In this document: in pieces, positions 47,640 to 59,688 of the stretch
Layout of the letters: each line of letters starts with the position of its first letter
How positions within the stretch are numbered: the stretch's first letter is position 1
Source: Geosiphon pyriformis
Lineage: Eukaryota; Glomeromycota; Glomeromycetes; Archaeosporales; Geosiphonaceae
Length of the DNA: 64,000 nucleotides
Direction: 5' to 3'
Assembly (NCBI GenBank): GCA_016748015.1
Contig: JAAOMT010000200.1
Span: 804,984 to 868,983 of the forward strand
The notes under the pieces: model-generated
What the model was told of the DNA's origin: nothing
Databases searched by the model: none
What the model saw: the letters and a program-made list of their open reading frames with translations, nothing else
Program-made: the position numbers and the translations under genes

Positions 47640-48190
47640 TAGTAAAATAACGAAAAAGTCAATAATTGCTCGGCTTTCCTTGTTAAGTAATCGATTGATC
47701 AGTTTTTTGAAACATTCGCCCCCATCATCATTTGAGGTTTCAATTAAACCATTCGAACTAGTTGAATGGATAAATAGTCTATTTAGAACAGTACTTCCAG
47801 GAACACTAGCAAGCAATGCAAAAATTTTTCGCTAAAGTATGAAAGACTGGTACATCATCTGGATGAAAGGCGCCCACCACATGCTTCAATCTCTTTTCAT
47901 CTTTCACATCAAGTTTATAATTTCTAATCAAATTTTGAACGAAACCAGACATTAGAGGTGTATCACAAAACTTAGTTCTTGGAACCCCAGGGTATCTAGA
48001 AATTTGTTCAAAAAGTATTGTTCACCATATGACCCGGATCATCTGAATTGATATACACAAAATCTTTTAGTTGCATAAATTTGTTTGCTTTTCGGGATCG
48101 GAAGGATCGACGAAATTATATTCTCGACTGGTTGAGCCTTTAATTTCTGATGAATAACGAGAATAACCATACTTTGATGATTAAATGCTT
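47640..48190 (-). pseudogene. non-specific phospholipase C / phosphoesterase family pseudogene
   Basis: Three - strand blocks lie in the family order but in different frames. First, a segment with VYINSDDPGHMVNN (about 48060-48015) runs into a one-base frameshift. Second, RTKFCDTPLMSGFVQNL then GAFHPDDVPVFHTLAKNF (about 47985-47825). Third, LLASVPGSTVLNRLFIHS then a TSSNG block and ESRAIIDFF (about 47815-47660). These match the region of bacterial/plant non-specific phospholipase C that holds the MxGF, PExVPV, WFASVPxxTxPNR and HSATSxG blocks, with the expected FDRWF block deleted at the second frameshift. The C-terminal half, including the later metal/active-site blocks, is absent. Identification is by motif order; the gene is dead. 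Confidence 0.65.
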
Positions 48191-48219
48191 TTTTATAGTC
48201 TTGCTTATAGATCTCTTAA

Positions 48220-48335
48220 ATTGAATGAATAATCGAGTCAATAATTAAATCAACAGTTTTGTCAATAATCAGATCAATAATTAAATCAATAAAAAAGTCA
48301 ATAATTAAATCAATAAACAAGTTAATGACTAATTC
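48220..48335. repeat. short tandem repeat, units like TCAATAATTAAATCAA
   Basis: About six degenerate units of roughly 16-18 bases (GTCAATAATTAAATCAACA, ATCAATAATTAAATCAATA, GTCAATAATTAAATCAATA). Confidence 0.85.
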
Positions 48336-48828
48336 TAAAAATAAAGTGGCTAATATGTATGAAATCAGGGGTTAATACATGATAAAAAAATTGAAATAAA
48401 TACTATGTTAAAGAAAAGAGAAAAATTTAAATTATAACAATATTTATTTAATAAAAAATTAATAGAAAAACCACTTTTTTTTACTTATAAATTTGATTTC
48501 TTCTCTCAAGATGTTGAATATGATAAACTGAAAAACGAAAAAAAAGATTCACAAAAGACAGTTTGAAACATATTAAGTTGGCACATTATCAATTTCAACA
48601 ATATTTAATAACCAAAGCTGAGAAATTGGGAATTCATGCAGGAAATAGTATTTGTACTTATTATTGATATATTACAATCCATCCGTCCAAGAAAAATTTA
48701 TTAAATTAAATCTTTCGTATCACATAATAACTTCTAGTTTAAACAATATTACCATTCTATAACATGACTAAGTCTGTAAAAATTTCGTGTCTGATTACTA
48801 GTTTTTTTTATCTAAAATTCTGTGTGAA

Positions 48829-49285
48829 AATGTCAACTTTCGCAAAAGAAACCCAACGCCGAACCATATTACATTTGTGGAACGAAATTGTGCGGGATAA
48901 AAACGCGGGCAATATCTCCCCCTTTCTACAAGGAAGGTAAAACAAGTTTATTTCTGTTTTTTACTAGAATAGTGAATGGCAAATTTTATGTAGAAATCCT
49001 TCGTACTCATTTACCTGAAATGAGACGAAAACCAGGAAGTAGGTGGCGATTTCAACAAGACAATAATTCTAAACATAAAAGTCAGTCCTAATTTAGATCC
49101 TATCGAAAATATGTGGAGCATTGTTAAAAGTAATATGAAAAACGAATGCCGAAAAATTTAGAATTAGAACAATTCATTCAGGATATTCCCCGATCGTGTA
49201 TCTTATTAAAAAATATTCTAAAATTTTGTCGTCCTGTTTGTCGAACATCTTTTGAGAATATCAGCGCAAAAAATACTTTAATTTT
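48829..49285 (+). mobile_element. decayed Tc1/mariner-type transposase (second family)
   Basis: ATG 48829 begins STFAKETQRRTILHLWNEI, an N-terminal helix-turn-helix-like start, followed by a large internal deletion. Then RWRFQQDNNSKHKS (about 49040-49080), the W-x-F-Q-Q-D-N-x-P-K-H block holding a catalytic Asp, then LDPIENMWSIVKSN (49093-49135), ELEQFIQDI (49160-49190) and the tail FENISAQKIL. Frameshifts break it. It borders duplication copy 1, and the tail alone is repeated at 29740-29830. Confidence 0.8.
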
Positions 49286-49992
49286 AAGTGTTTTTTTTTT
49301 TGTAAAATTCACTCGAAATTAATAACTACTTTTTTTATATTGGTTTTATTTACAGAGATTGAAATAATGAGAAATTTTTATTAAAATTTATTCAAGTGAA
49401 GGATTCTCAGATGAAGCGAATAAATTCATTCACTAAAAGTTTATTCTAAAAAAATAAAATATCTTTATATGTTAAAATAAAACTGACAACTGCAATTGAT
49501 TATTAATTTATTGTTAATAATGTCTTTTATTTCGATAATGTGTTGCTTCAGATATCTTTTATGTCGAATTTAAATTTAAATTTTTATCAAACTAAAATTT
49601 TCAACTTCACTACCCTATTAATTACACGATAAGAAATCAAATTTTGATTACCACTTTAAATTTAATCACGAAATATTTTTTACAAGAATTATCAATATCA
49701 GCAGTTTACCTTTAGATACCAAATTAAAAAAAGATAAATCCTCTCTACACTAAATTGTTTCTGACGATTAACGATTTCTGGGATCTAATCTAAATTTAGA
49801 AATTCTATGCCTTGAATTACATTTATTCTAATTCTAACCATATCCTTATCTAATTTAGACCAATTTTTGCACAACAGAAATTTTAAAAACTTCTGATAAG
49901 GATTGAATGAACCAATCACCTACAAGTAATTTTAAAATGCTCCTAATCGAGAAAAGATATCTCCTTTCAATCTATTCGAGAGGAGTAAAAGT

Positions 49993-50042
49993 ACAATATA
50001 CTCGAATATATATAGATATGCCTCTTGAAATAAATGATAAAA
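49993..50042 (+). promoter_or_regulatory. conserved 5' leader/TATA-like block of receptor copy 1
   Basis: ATATACTCGAATATATATAG then ATATGCCTCTTGAAATAAAT, about 65-110 bases before ATG 50104; conserved in all three copies. Confidence 0.4.
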
Positions 50043-50103
50043 GGCTACAGGTTAAAATCTTTTTTGTTTTTTATATCTGTAAAAGTTCTAATTCTCAGTG
50101 AAA

Positions 50104-51774
50104 ATGTCCACAATACCCCAAGACTTTGATCCTGAATTCCCCTTGAAACAACAAATTGTCTCAATAGCCGGGATATGCATGGCATTTATATCGATTACCG
50201 GATGTCTTTTTGTTTTTCTTCATGTTTATAAGTTCTGGAAGCTTAATGATAAAGCTCCATTGCCAATGTCATTGACTGTGCCTGTATATATAGCGCTAAA
50301 TAGTGAGTTTTCTGTTTATGAATTTAGGAGAATGTATTGATGTGAGGTTTTTTAATTTTCAAAATTTTTCAAAATTTATAGGTCTGTTTACACATACCCA
50401 ATTTTTATTTAATCTGGTAAAGAATTCATAACTTAATGAAAAATTTGAAAAGTCTTTACTTTCAGCATTTAAAATGGACCGCAAATAAATATTACTCTCT
50501 TTTGGTTTTCTTCCTTTTCATTTAGGGTTACCCATTGATACATCTTCGTCTATGGCCACAACTGCCTTGTAAAATTTTAACCTATTTATTTTATTCCTCT
50601 TTCGCTATGGACCTGGCTATATCCGTTTCAGTTGCCACATTCACATATTTAAGAAGTAATTTCAAGATTTTAATCATCATTATTAAATAAACTTTATTCT
50701 TTGAAGCAAAAACTCTTTTTTCTCACATTTTATTTTATGGTGTGAATTGATTATTTCAAGTATGCCGAAATAAAGCGATCTCTTTGGGGAAAAACGACTG
50801 GAAATTATTGATCCCACAAATTGTATTACCTATACTTTGTACATTCTCTGCGTTCTTTTATAATAGTACCTCGGCGGAACTTACATATGGGTAGGAATTT
50901 TTTTTTTTTTCTTTATTGTTTCTCCAAAGTCAGGTTAATAGAAACTTTAAACCATGCACTAATTTTGAAACTGAAAAAAAATCATTGAATAGGTGTTATA
51001 CAACTACAAAAAACCCTATAAACAGTGAAACCTGGTTTACAATCGTCATCCATCTTTCAGCAATGTCTTGGATTTTTTTTTGCTATCAAAGAACATTAAA
51101 AAAGCTAAGTATGGTTCAGAAAGTTCAGATTTCTATAGAGCATGAGGAATCAAACAAGGGGATAAAAAATTACGAAGAAATACGACTTAATAGAATTCAA
51201 CAAATTGTGAATCGAAAGATTTTTAGTTATTGTTTACTGTACGGATATCAGCTGGTAATTAATGAATCAAGAATATACATATTTCATAAAAGCTTTAAAA
51301 ATTTTTTCAAAGTTTAATATTCTTTGAAACATATACAACTTTTATTTTACAGATAGTAGCGATCGGTCTTATATTCATGGCATTGGTTAAAGTAAGGCTT
51401 TTCATTGAAATTCAAACTCAAGTTAAACAATAATATAGTAATTCAATTAAACTTACAATCTTTTACTGATTTTACACTTTTTTAAAGAGAAGTGAATATT
51501 TAGGTTTACATGTACTTTTTGTGATAGCATGCAACAATAACGGGTACGTAAATGTTTTGAAATTATTATTATTATTATTATTATTTACTTTGTTTAATAG
51601 TTTTAACAAGTTCTACCTTTATCGTCTTAAATAAAATATTTCAGAACGGTGAATGCAATACAATTCTTTTTGAATGAAGGGTACAAACATCAACAAAAAA
51701 AGTCATCATACGACGATCAAAACACGACAATAATTCATCAAACATCCACAAAATTCGAAGAAGCTCAAGTATAA
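50104..51774 (+). CDS. seven-transmembrane G-protein-coupled receptor-like protein, copy 1, 8 exons
   Basis: Exons 50104-50302, 50382-50416, 50526-50655, 50761-50890, 50993-51254, 51353-51391, 51488-51543 and 51645-51774 join in phase to 326 residues. The start MSTIPQDFDPEFPLKQQ follows the conserved leader and matches copy 3. There is no signal peptide, in contrast to copy 2. Seven helices as in the other copies; a Cys before TM3 (PQLPCKILT) and one in the loop after TM4 (ELTYGCYTT); long charged loop between TM5 and TM6 (RTLKKL...HEESNKGIKNYEE); very short loop between TM6 and TM7 (VKRSEYLGL); TM7 IACNNNGTVNAIQFF. An in-frame TAA beyond 51391 is intronic. Variation from copy 3 is mainly substitutions in TM4, the loop and the tail. 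cAMP receptor-like class is inferred from the TM7 block. Confidence 0.8.
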
Positions 51775-53610
51775 CTCGTATACTTGACCATTTTGGAAAA
51801 ATCTTTTTAGATTTTAAAGTCTCAAATAACTTTTCTTGTTTTATTGATCTGAAAGTTTCTTGAGATTGATTTACTTATTTAAGTATTACTGTAGAGTTAC
51901 TTCATGCGTTACAAAAATAACGCTGAATTCGAATTTTGAATTTTAAAAATAAGTTGACGACAATATGTTACTAATTAAAGAATTAATTAATTTTGAGATT
52001 TTACCTAATTTTAGCAAGTAATAAGAATTTATTTATAATTATTTGAAGTTAAAAAATATTTTCATTTTTATGAATTTATTAAATAAATTAAGTTATTTAA
52101 CGACAAAACCATTTTTATTCAATTTTAATTTTATGTTCAAAATATTCTTGGATTAATGAAAATTTTCCTCAAAGTAAAATCAATGTATTAATCAAGTAAT
52201 CCAATAACAATATACAGTTTTTAACCCGAATTACATAAAATTTGGTATCCACATTTATCGTATTTTTATTGTGGCTAGAAAATTTTCTTGAACTATTTTA
52301 ACTTTGTTCATGACGTCTGAATATTTATCAAGTCTATTAACACGCTGGGTTTTTTGTGTACCAAAATTAATTTAGATGCTTCTTCATGGTACAGCATCAC
52401 TCAAAATTAGCGTTTTATTCCGAATTTTAAAAGTAATTCTAACTGTGGTTCCACAGTGTAGATAAACCCTGCTATCTTATCCACTCAAAATATTATATAA
52501 AACTCTAATTTTAGAAGTGAATAATTTGAAAACTCTTTTATTTTTTAACCAATTAAAGAGTCGGCCTTATCTAAGGGTACAATAAATTTGTGAAATTAAA
52601 ACTTTTTTGTGAAGAGAAAGTGCAAATTTACAATATTTTTATAGCAAAACAATACTTATTGTTGAAAAACAAAGATTTATACGAACTTTGTAATCTTAAA
52701 TTTTTGTCAAATGTTTTTAATTGTCTTGCTAGAAAATGCACAGAATTATTCGAATCTTTTTAAATATTAAATCTAATTTAAATAATTTAAAAAAAAAAGA
52801 TCAACTCAAAAAAAAAAACCCCCCATTTTCGTATTTCCCTAATAACAATGTTGATGCTCGAATTTAAAGAGGAATTGACTATTAGAGATTTTGAACTTTA
52901 ATTTTGGCTATTCTAAATTAAGAAATTTAAATGCATTAAGATAAACGTGCAGGATAAATGCTTATTTGATAGATTATATATTTAAAATAAACCAATCCAA
53001 AGGTTTTATTGACAGTTGTGGGTGGGTAAAATTACAGTGTAAATGATACTTTACTAGGATCCCACTTTGGAGAAATTTCTAAATCATCTTTTGACAAATT
53101 CATAATTGAGATAAAAACTATTGGGATCGTCATATAAAACACAGCAGCTTTTTGATAAAAATCTCTAGTATTGATGAATACCGGTTCTACCCTTATCAAT
53201 GACACACTTATACATTTTTTATGGTTCTTGATTGTGATTATCTTATATTGTTAATTCTGAAAGATTAAAAGAACTCAGTAGCTCATTTTATTTTTATAGA
53301 TAAATTTATTTTTGATTTTACTCTCCTATTAATTATGCACCACACATAGGAAAGCAGTCATATCTACAAAATTTTAGGGCAATTCATTAGTTCAATTCTC
53401 CTACCAAGGTGGTACCAATGTTACCAACAACCCTTGATCTCAGGAAATACATGTATATCTTATCAAGTACGGGAACACAGATGATAATGCTGTACAAAAT
53501 GAAATTTAACGCGTTATGAAGTGATTTTTAAATAAATTCTACGTTTTATCATCCATCCATCCGTCCATCCATTCATTCATTCATTCATTCATTCATTTCA
53601 AAACTCCAAA
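51775..53610 (+). other. non-coding spacer of the duplicated unit and Kelch leader
   Basis: Conserved with the other copies, no gene. Includes a C run after an A run near 52810-52827 and a TCCA/TTCA microsatellite at about 53550-53597 directly before the Kelch start. Confidence 0.55.
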
Positions 53611-55501
53611 ATGGTTCGAATATCAAGTATCAAATTCATCCAAAGGATGATGATTCTGTCTTTAATATTGATATCAGCGACCTTTATAACTGCACAATTA
53701 CCGAACCCACGAACGTAATTCTAGAAATTTTATTGATTTCCTGTGATTAATTATGATTTTATTTAAGCTAAACCGAAAGCAAAATTTTTTTTTTTTTTCA
53801 AAGGGGTCACTCAATCGTTTCAATTGATAATAGGTAAAATAAAATTTCTATTTTTTACGGGGAGATGTAAGGAGCCATACTAGAAAACTCATAACTCTTA
53901 AATTTAGGCTATACACCTTCGGAGGTTCTTTATTCAAACCGGAGACTTCAGTTAATACATCTGACGATACAAATGAAATTTGGACTTTAGACTTTACAAA
54001 ACCATTCTCTGCATTTTCACCTCCATGGGAAAAATTAAATGCATCAGGTTATACTATTCCAAGCGATTACCACACAGCTAGTATCGGTGGAGCCGATAAT
54101 GACAAAATGATAATTTTCGGAGGCTTAACACCATTAACTTCACCACCTGAAAACTCATTTACCACTTTTGAAACGAAAACCCAAGAATGGAAAACTCTAT
54201 ATTCATTTCCATCACGAAGATTTAAACATAGCGCTGTCACCAGATTTAATGATTCAAAAATTTTTATTTTTGGTGGCTGTATCAACTCTTATCCAGATAC
54301 CAAAGAAAAAAAAACAATATATTTGAATGAGTTAATTATTCTTGATTCAAGGTTCAATACGTGGGATGCTATGATTCGTGGTAATAACTTCGCTGTTCCT
54401 TCTTGTGGACACACTGCGACATTGTTAAGCGATGGTAAAATGTATTTAATCGGTGGATTAATTGGCACCGGCCAACTGGCAAATATGACTGATATTCAAG
54501 TCTATGATACATTTACAGGGGAATGGTTTCAAAGGGTAACCTATTTTTTCGAATAAAATTGACAGATTTAATATTCTCTACTATTTAAATAATCATCTTA
54601 TCCTATTTTTAATTCCCAAGATAGCCAATGGAGATATACCTACCCCTCGTCAATCACATGGAGCAATTGGAAGTATGTACAATTTTGAATCATTGCAAAC
54701 TCTTTAACTAATAACTAACTAACTAACTAACTAAATAACTAACTTTCATAACGTGATTAGTTTCAAATAATAAAATTATTATCTTTGGCGGGATAAACAA
54801 TCTTGATTATTCGTCAACCGATGTGTACATATTGGATACAGAAAAACTGCCCTATAAATGGAAAAAGCAGAATACAACTGGAGAACCACCTACTGCCAGA
54901 CACTCACATACCATGACAATGGTGGGAACAAATGCTATTATCGCTTTTGGTTAGTAATGCATTTTAATTTGAAAAAGAATCGAATTTGAAGCAAAAATAT
55001 TTTGGCCACTTTCTAACTGACAAACTATTCACATACATCTTAGGTTCAAGTGTAAATATTCTTTCAGAATATAAAGGTTTTTTTGAAATTCATCTGGAAA
55101 GCATTAAATTTGTTACTGAATTTTTATTTAATTTATTTCCACAGGCAAATTGGCGAAGCGATAGACACTTTTATGTCCTAAATACAACAACATTCACTTG
55201 GCAAACTGAATACAAACCAAACGGACTTGACCTAACAAAAATTGGCAATTCAGGAAGCTTGAATGTTACCCAGAAAGAAAACAATACAAATACTTCTTCA
55301 CAAAACGATACGAATGCTACTTTGAAAAGTCATAATTCTTCAGAATCCAAAGCACTATCATCGATTGAAACCTTGGCTATTGTGGTTGTTGCTATTCTTT
55401 TATTAGTATTATGTCCAGTTTTAATTTACATTTTTTACATAAGATCAAAAATTTCGAATGCGGGAATGAATTCTTTAACGTCGAATGGCACTCTCCGTTA
55501 G
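53611..55501 (+). CDS. Kelch-repeat single-pass membrane protein, 5 exons
   Basis: Exons 53611-53714, 53872-54535, 54621-54672, 54761-54949 and 55044-55501 join in phase to 488 residues. A signal peptide (MMILSLILISATFITAQLP) precedes about five Kelch blades: RLYTFGG, KMIIFGG with FETKTQEWKTLYSF, KIFIFGG with LNELIILDSRFNTWDAM, KMYLIGG with DIQVYDTFTGEWFQR, KIIIFGG with DVYILDTEKLPYKW. A fifth exon with HFYVLNTTTFTWQTEY, a Ser/Asn-rich stalk, one membrane helix (TLAIVVVAILLLVLCPVLIY) and a short tail follow. The Kelch propeller is thus extracellular, the attractin-like topology frequent in these fungi. Odd point: in exon 5 a GT...CAG segment (about 55077-55144) looks like a former intron, but removing it produces a stop, while reading through keeps the frame, adding about 22 residues. 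It may weaken the last blade. Confidence 0.85.
54706..54745 (+). repeat. (CTAA)n microsatellite in a Kelch-gene intron
   Basis: AACTAATAACTAACTAACTA and following units lie between the third and fourth exons of the Kelch gene. Confidence 0.85.
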
Positions 55502-58439
55502 AATGATTGAGAATTTCAAGAATTGTTAGTCGTCTGTGTTTTTTTTTTGATAAAAAAAAACATCGAAAGAAAACGAGTATAATTATGATATAAAATATAT
55601 TAAGATTTATAGCATAGTTTCTCAATGTTAAAGTTAATTATATAATATAATCAGAATTTTGAAATCTTTGGAATTTAATTATAAAATACATTATTTTTAA
55701 AATTTTTAAATTGTTTTATTTTTTTACTATCATATCTTAATAGGTAACAGCAAAAATTTAGTTAGAAATAATAAAGATTGTTGAACTGGATTGACTGATA
55801 TAAAATCTAAAGACCTTAATAGTTATTTTTGTCACATTAATGTATAAAATATATAAGCCTTTATATTAAAAAATATTAAACATCTAAAATAAGATAATTA
55901 CAATAAATTCTCGACAAATGGGTTATTCAGAATTGCATATAAAATTTAATTTCATCGAATTTTTTAATAAAAGCTATTCTTCATTAAAATAACAATCTAT
56001 AAATATTCACTCTTATTTAAAGCTTAACTTAAGGTGTTCTGCCATAATTAAGCAAACCTTTTATTATCCTTTCCTGGTTAGCAAAGTTTTCATTTAAAGA
56101 AGCTCGGAAAGGAGGTTATCCCATGACCCATAAAAATTGAACGAAAACCATTCATCTTTTTGTTATTTGTTTGCTTGTTTGCTTGTTTGCTTGTTTGCTT
56201 GCTTGATTACTTGTTTGTTTGTTGATTTGTTTGTCGGAAGCTTAAATTTAAAATTAGGAGTGTTGACCTTTTCTGATAATTTAAGTTTTTTATTTTAATT
56301 ACATGTAAATCAAAGAGATATTACCAATGAGTTTATTTTTGGCCCGAAACTTATAAAATCATTAATAAAATTTTATAAGATATTCTCGTTTAATATATAC
56401 TACCTTTGAATGAAAAACTCGTAAATGTTAATCATAAATTAAAGATTATTATGAAAAAAGACTTGAAAAAAATCTCTTTATATTTATTTTTCTGCATTAC
56501 TTTCTTATCTTTGTTAACACAAAGAAGAACAACAATCTCACATATTGAACATTTATGAGGTTTTATGAAAATTATTTGTGCTTTGTTTATTAATTGTAAA
56601 AGAATTCATTGACGTGCAATCTCGAGTTCGATGAATCTAGAATCATTAATTTCTTTGTGCGATAAAAATGATGTCTCATTTAATTTTTATATTGTTCGAA
56701 CGAAATATATTATTTGCATTCCATTAAAAACTAAAAAAAAATTCAAGTTTTTCTAATTGTGTATCTATGACAAATTGAACAAAAAACATTCAAAAGATGT
56801 CTTTAGCTAGAATAATCTACTGAAAATGTTTGAATCACTGGAATTTTTAATACCTTGTTTAGATCTTAAAATAATAAAAAGTTGTTTGAGAAATCAAATT
56901 AGCAAAAACTAAAATAAATTTATGATAAAAGAAAATATACAATAATTTAGTTTATAATAACATTCTTAATAAAAATCGGCTTGAGATAAAAAAAATTCTT
57001 TTGTTTCCTCTGGGAAAATTTTTCTCAACAAAAGATCATCTTATTAATTAAGAGAACCAACAATTTAAAAATTTTTAATGATTCGTGCCTGCGAGTTTTT
57101 TTGTTTTATCAAACGCTAAATATGTTATAATCTTTCCCACAATTTATTTTTAAATATTAAACCTGTGAGTAAGATTGGCAATTTTAAGGGGTAAAAATAA
57201 AGCAACTATTGTAAATTAAGAACTGAATATAGTCTACTAAAAATACAATCACTCTCCCCTCCCCCAAACTATTCATTTAAGTTTTTAACCAGCCAACTTG
57301 ATACAAAAATCAACAAAGACCAGTTTAAAAATCTATATATTCGAACTAGTTCACTTTACATTTTTTTTCATGATTATTCTGATTTGAATTGTGAAGCCCA
57401 AAGTTCAATCTTTTTCATTGAATAAAGAATAAAAAGTCTCTAAAAATAGAAAATATAAGAATAGTAATGCTTGACCAATTTAAAGATCTAAAATCTAAAA
57501 GTTGATGAACCCCATGTTTATTATTGTCAAAATATCCTTATTTCCCACCATTTGACATGCATGTGTGATCTTGTTATGCAATTCTGAAATCTCTTTTGAA
57601 TTTCATGGCACTTTAAAGGGTTCTTTTGACTAGATTATGACCAAACAGATAATATTTATTCTGTCAGTGTTTTTTTTTTACCGTGTTTTCCCGCGATTAA
57701 TTTCGTGAAACGCAACAAAAAATAAAAAAGAAGCTTTGGAAAAATGATGAGGAAAAAATTCTGCCGTCTTTTCCAACCAAATACACACTATTCTGATTTT
57801 CTCGGGATTGTCCACTACTACTAATAAAAACAGCCCTACTCAATTCTTTTTGTTTTGTCGATTATGAGCTGGTGGGAAAAGATTTACGAATTGGGGAACT
57901 TTAAAATTGAAAATTTACAGTTTCATTCTTTGTTCTATAATTTAGACAACAATATGCAGCTCATACGCGTTCCCAAATTTTGTTAATCTCTTTTTTCTTT
58001 TGTTATTATTTAAATGAGGACAACTTTTATTTCACTTTATAAAATTGCTTAAAATAATTGTTCTAAATTTAAAAAAAAAAAAAAAACTTTGCACATACTT
58101 TAAAAAAAATTCCTAGTTCTCCTGCCTGCCATCTTTCATCATTTTTCCGATAATTATGAAATTAACACACCAAAAACCACTTTTGCACAAGGTTCTATCA
58201 AAATTAAAAAAAATAATTTTTATCTAAAAAGTTAAATGACTTGCAGTAACAAAAATTATTGTGACATTATTTAAAAAAGTAAAAAATAAAAATTTGAATT
58301 AAAACAACCTATAATAATTTTCTGTATCAATTTTTTCTTAATTGCTAGTGTTTTTATAATTTGGTTCATAATATTAAAACTTTTCTGTTTTTTAAAAAAA
58401 TTTATCTTAATTTTTACTCGCAAATATATATATATATTT

Positions 58440-58475
<36 letters not shown>

Positions 58476-58972
58476 TTAATGAAATTTTTTAATATCATAA
58501 ACTAATATTATTACTTGGAAATAAAGACAAATATTCTCAATTTTTAATTTTAATTGATAATTATTATTTTTTATTTAATTTGTTGAAAACTTTTATAATT
58601 CTATTAAAAATGTGAAAAATCACCAACATATATTATTGGCTAAGAAACCTTTAACTTTTTTTATTATAATCAAAGCTTTAATACATGTACTATTAAACAC
58701 AATTTTCGATGAAGTGGATTTGAAAATATGATAAATAGCCGCCTAATTTAAAAATCCTGAAAATTAATACGTCTTGAAATTCTTCAAGGAAATTGAATAC
58801 GGTGTTTCACGAGGTAGTTTAAGAATTAATTTATTCATTTACAATTTTTTTGTCAATAAGACTTTAAATTTTTATAAATCTAATTTTTACTTAAATATAC
58901 CCTCAGGAATTCAACTCATCTGAACACAAAAAGACCTCTAACCAAAAAAAAAACTTTTACAAAAATTACAGA
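55502..58972. other. intergenic, 3.5 kb
   Basis: No gene recognised. Contains a TTTGCTTG-type minisatellite (56160-56240), an (AAT)n run (58440-58475) beside a TATATA run, and an A run at 58071-58086. The first 370 bases still belong to the duplicated unit's 3' flank. Confidence 0.5.
56160..56240. repeat. TTTGCTTG-type minisatellite
   Basis: Repeated TTTGCTTG / TTTGTTTG units over about 80 bases. Confidence 0.85.
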
Positions 58973-59648
58973 CTACTGTGGATTCAAGATTACATGGTCG
59001 TGTTTTGAAACATGCTTATTTTGGGCTTTGAATTTATTGATTCGGTAGTCGTAATAGGCAGTAAAGATACCTGGTAAAAGGGGTGGGAATGGTGAACCTA
59101 GGAGTTGGAGGACAACTCTATTTTATAGGTAAAAAGAGTATGCTTAATTCAGTAAGATCAAAATTGTCAAATTATCAATTTCAAGATATTCCAATAAATT
59201 TTACCTTTGCTGTACACCCTTCCAAGCATGTGTGGCTTTAGTAGCAATAGCGTAATGCTGATCCTCAACAATATCAAAAAACTCTAGACCCCAATCGCTA
59301 GATGTTTTTACGTAGGAAATTTTGGTAAATCGTATTTCTTTGAGACCAGAACATCGACGTTTTATCCAAGCATTTCCAGAAGAGGTCCAAGTAATCTTAT
59401 AATCACAAGCTTGAACATCATCTGGTGACAGGTTATCTTTGTAAGGGAAATTAATCGAAATCGAGGGATTATTGGCAAAAAACTCATAATGATCTGCGGA
59501 TGCAGAGGCCGTTTTCACATGGGTAAGGTTTCTTAGCTGATCACGTCGTTCCTCACGAACTTCATAATACAATGGATTGAGAAACTTGTACGGCTGTGAA
59601 ATCAGTTCACCATAAATCCATGGTGGATAAGGATAATCGTCATCACCG

Positions 59649-59688
<40 letters not shown>

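Larger units (their letters stand above)
49210..55870 (+). repeat. duplication copy 1 of the receptor-Kelch unit (most complete)
   Basis: Carries transposase tail, receptor gene, spacer and intact Kelch gene. It matches 29740-34945 directly and 13100-16630 inverted. It retains the full Kelch signal-peptide exon that copies 2 and 3 have lost, so it is closest to the ancestral arrangement. Confidence 0.9.
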
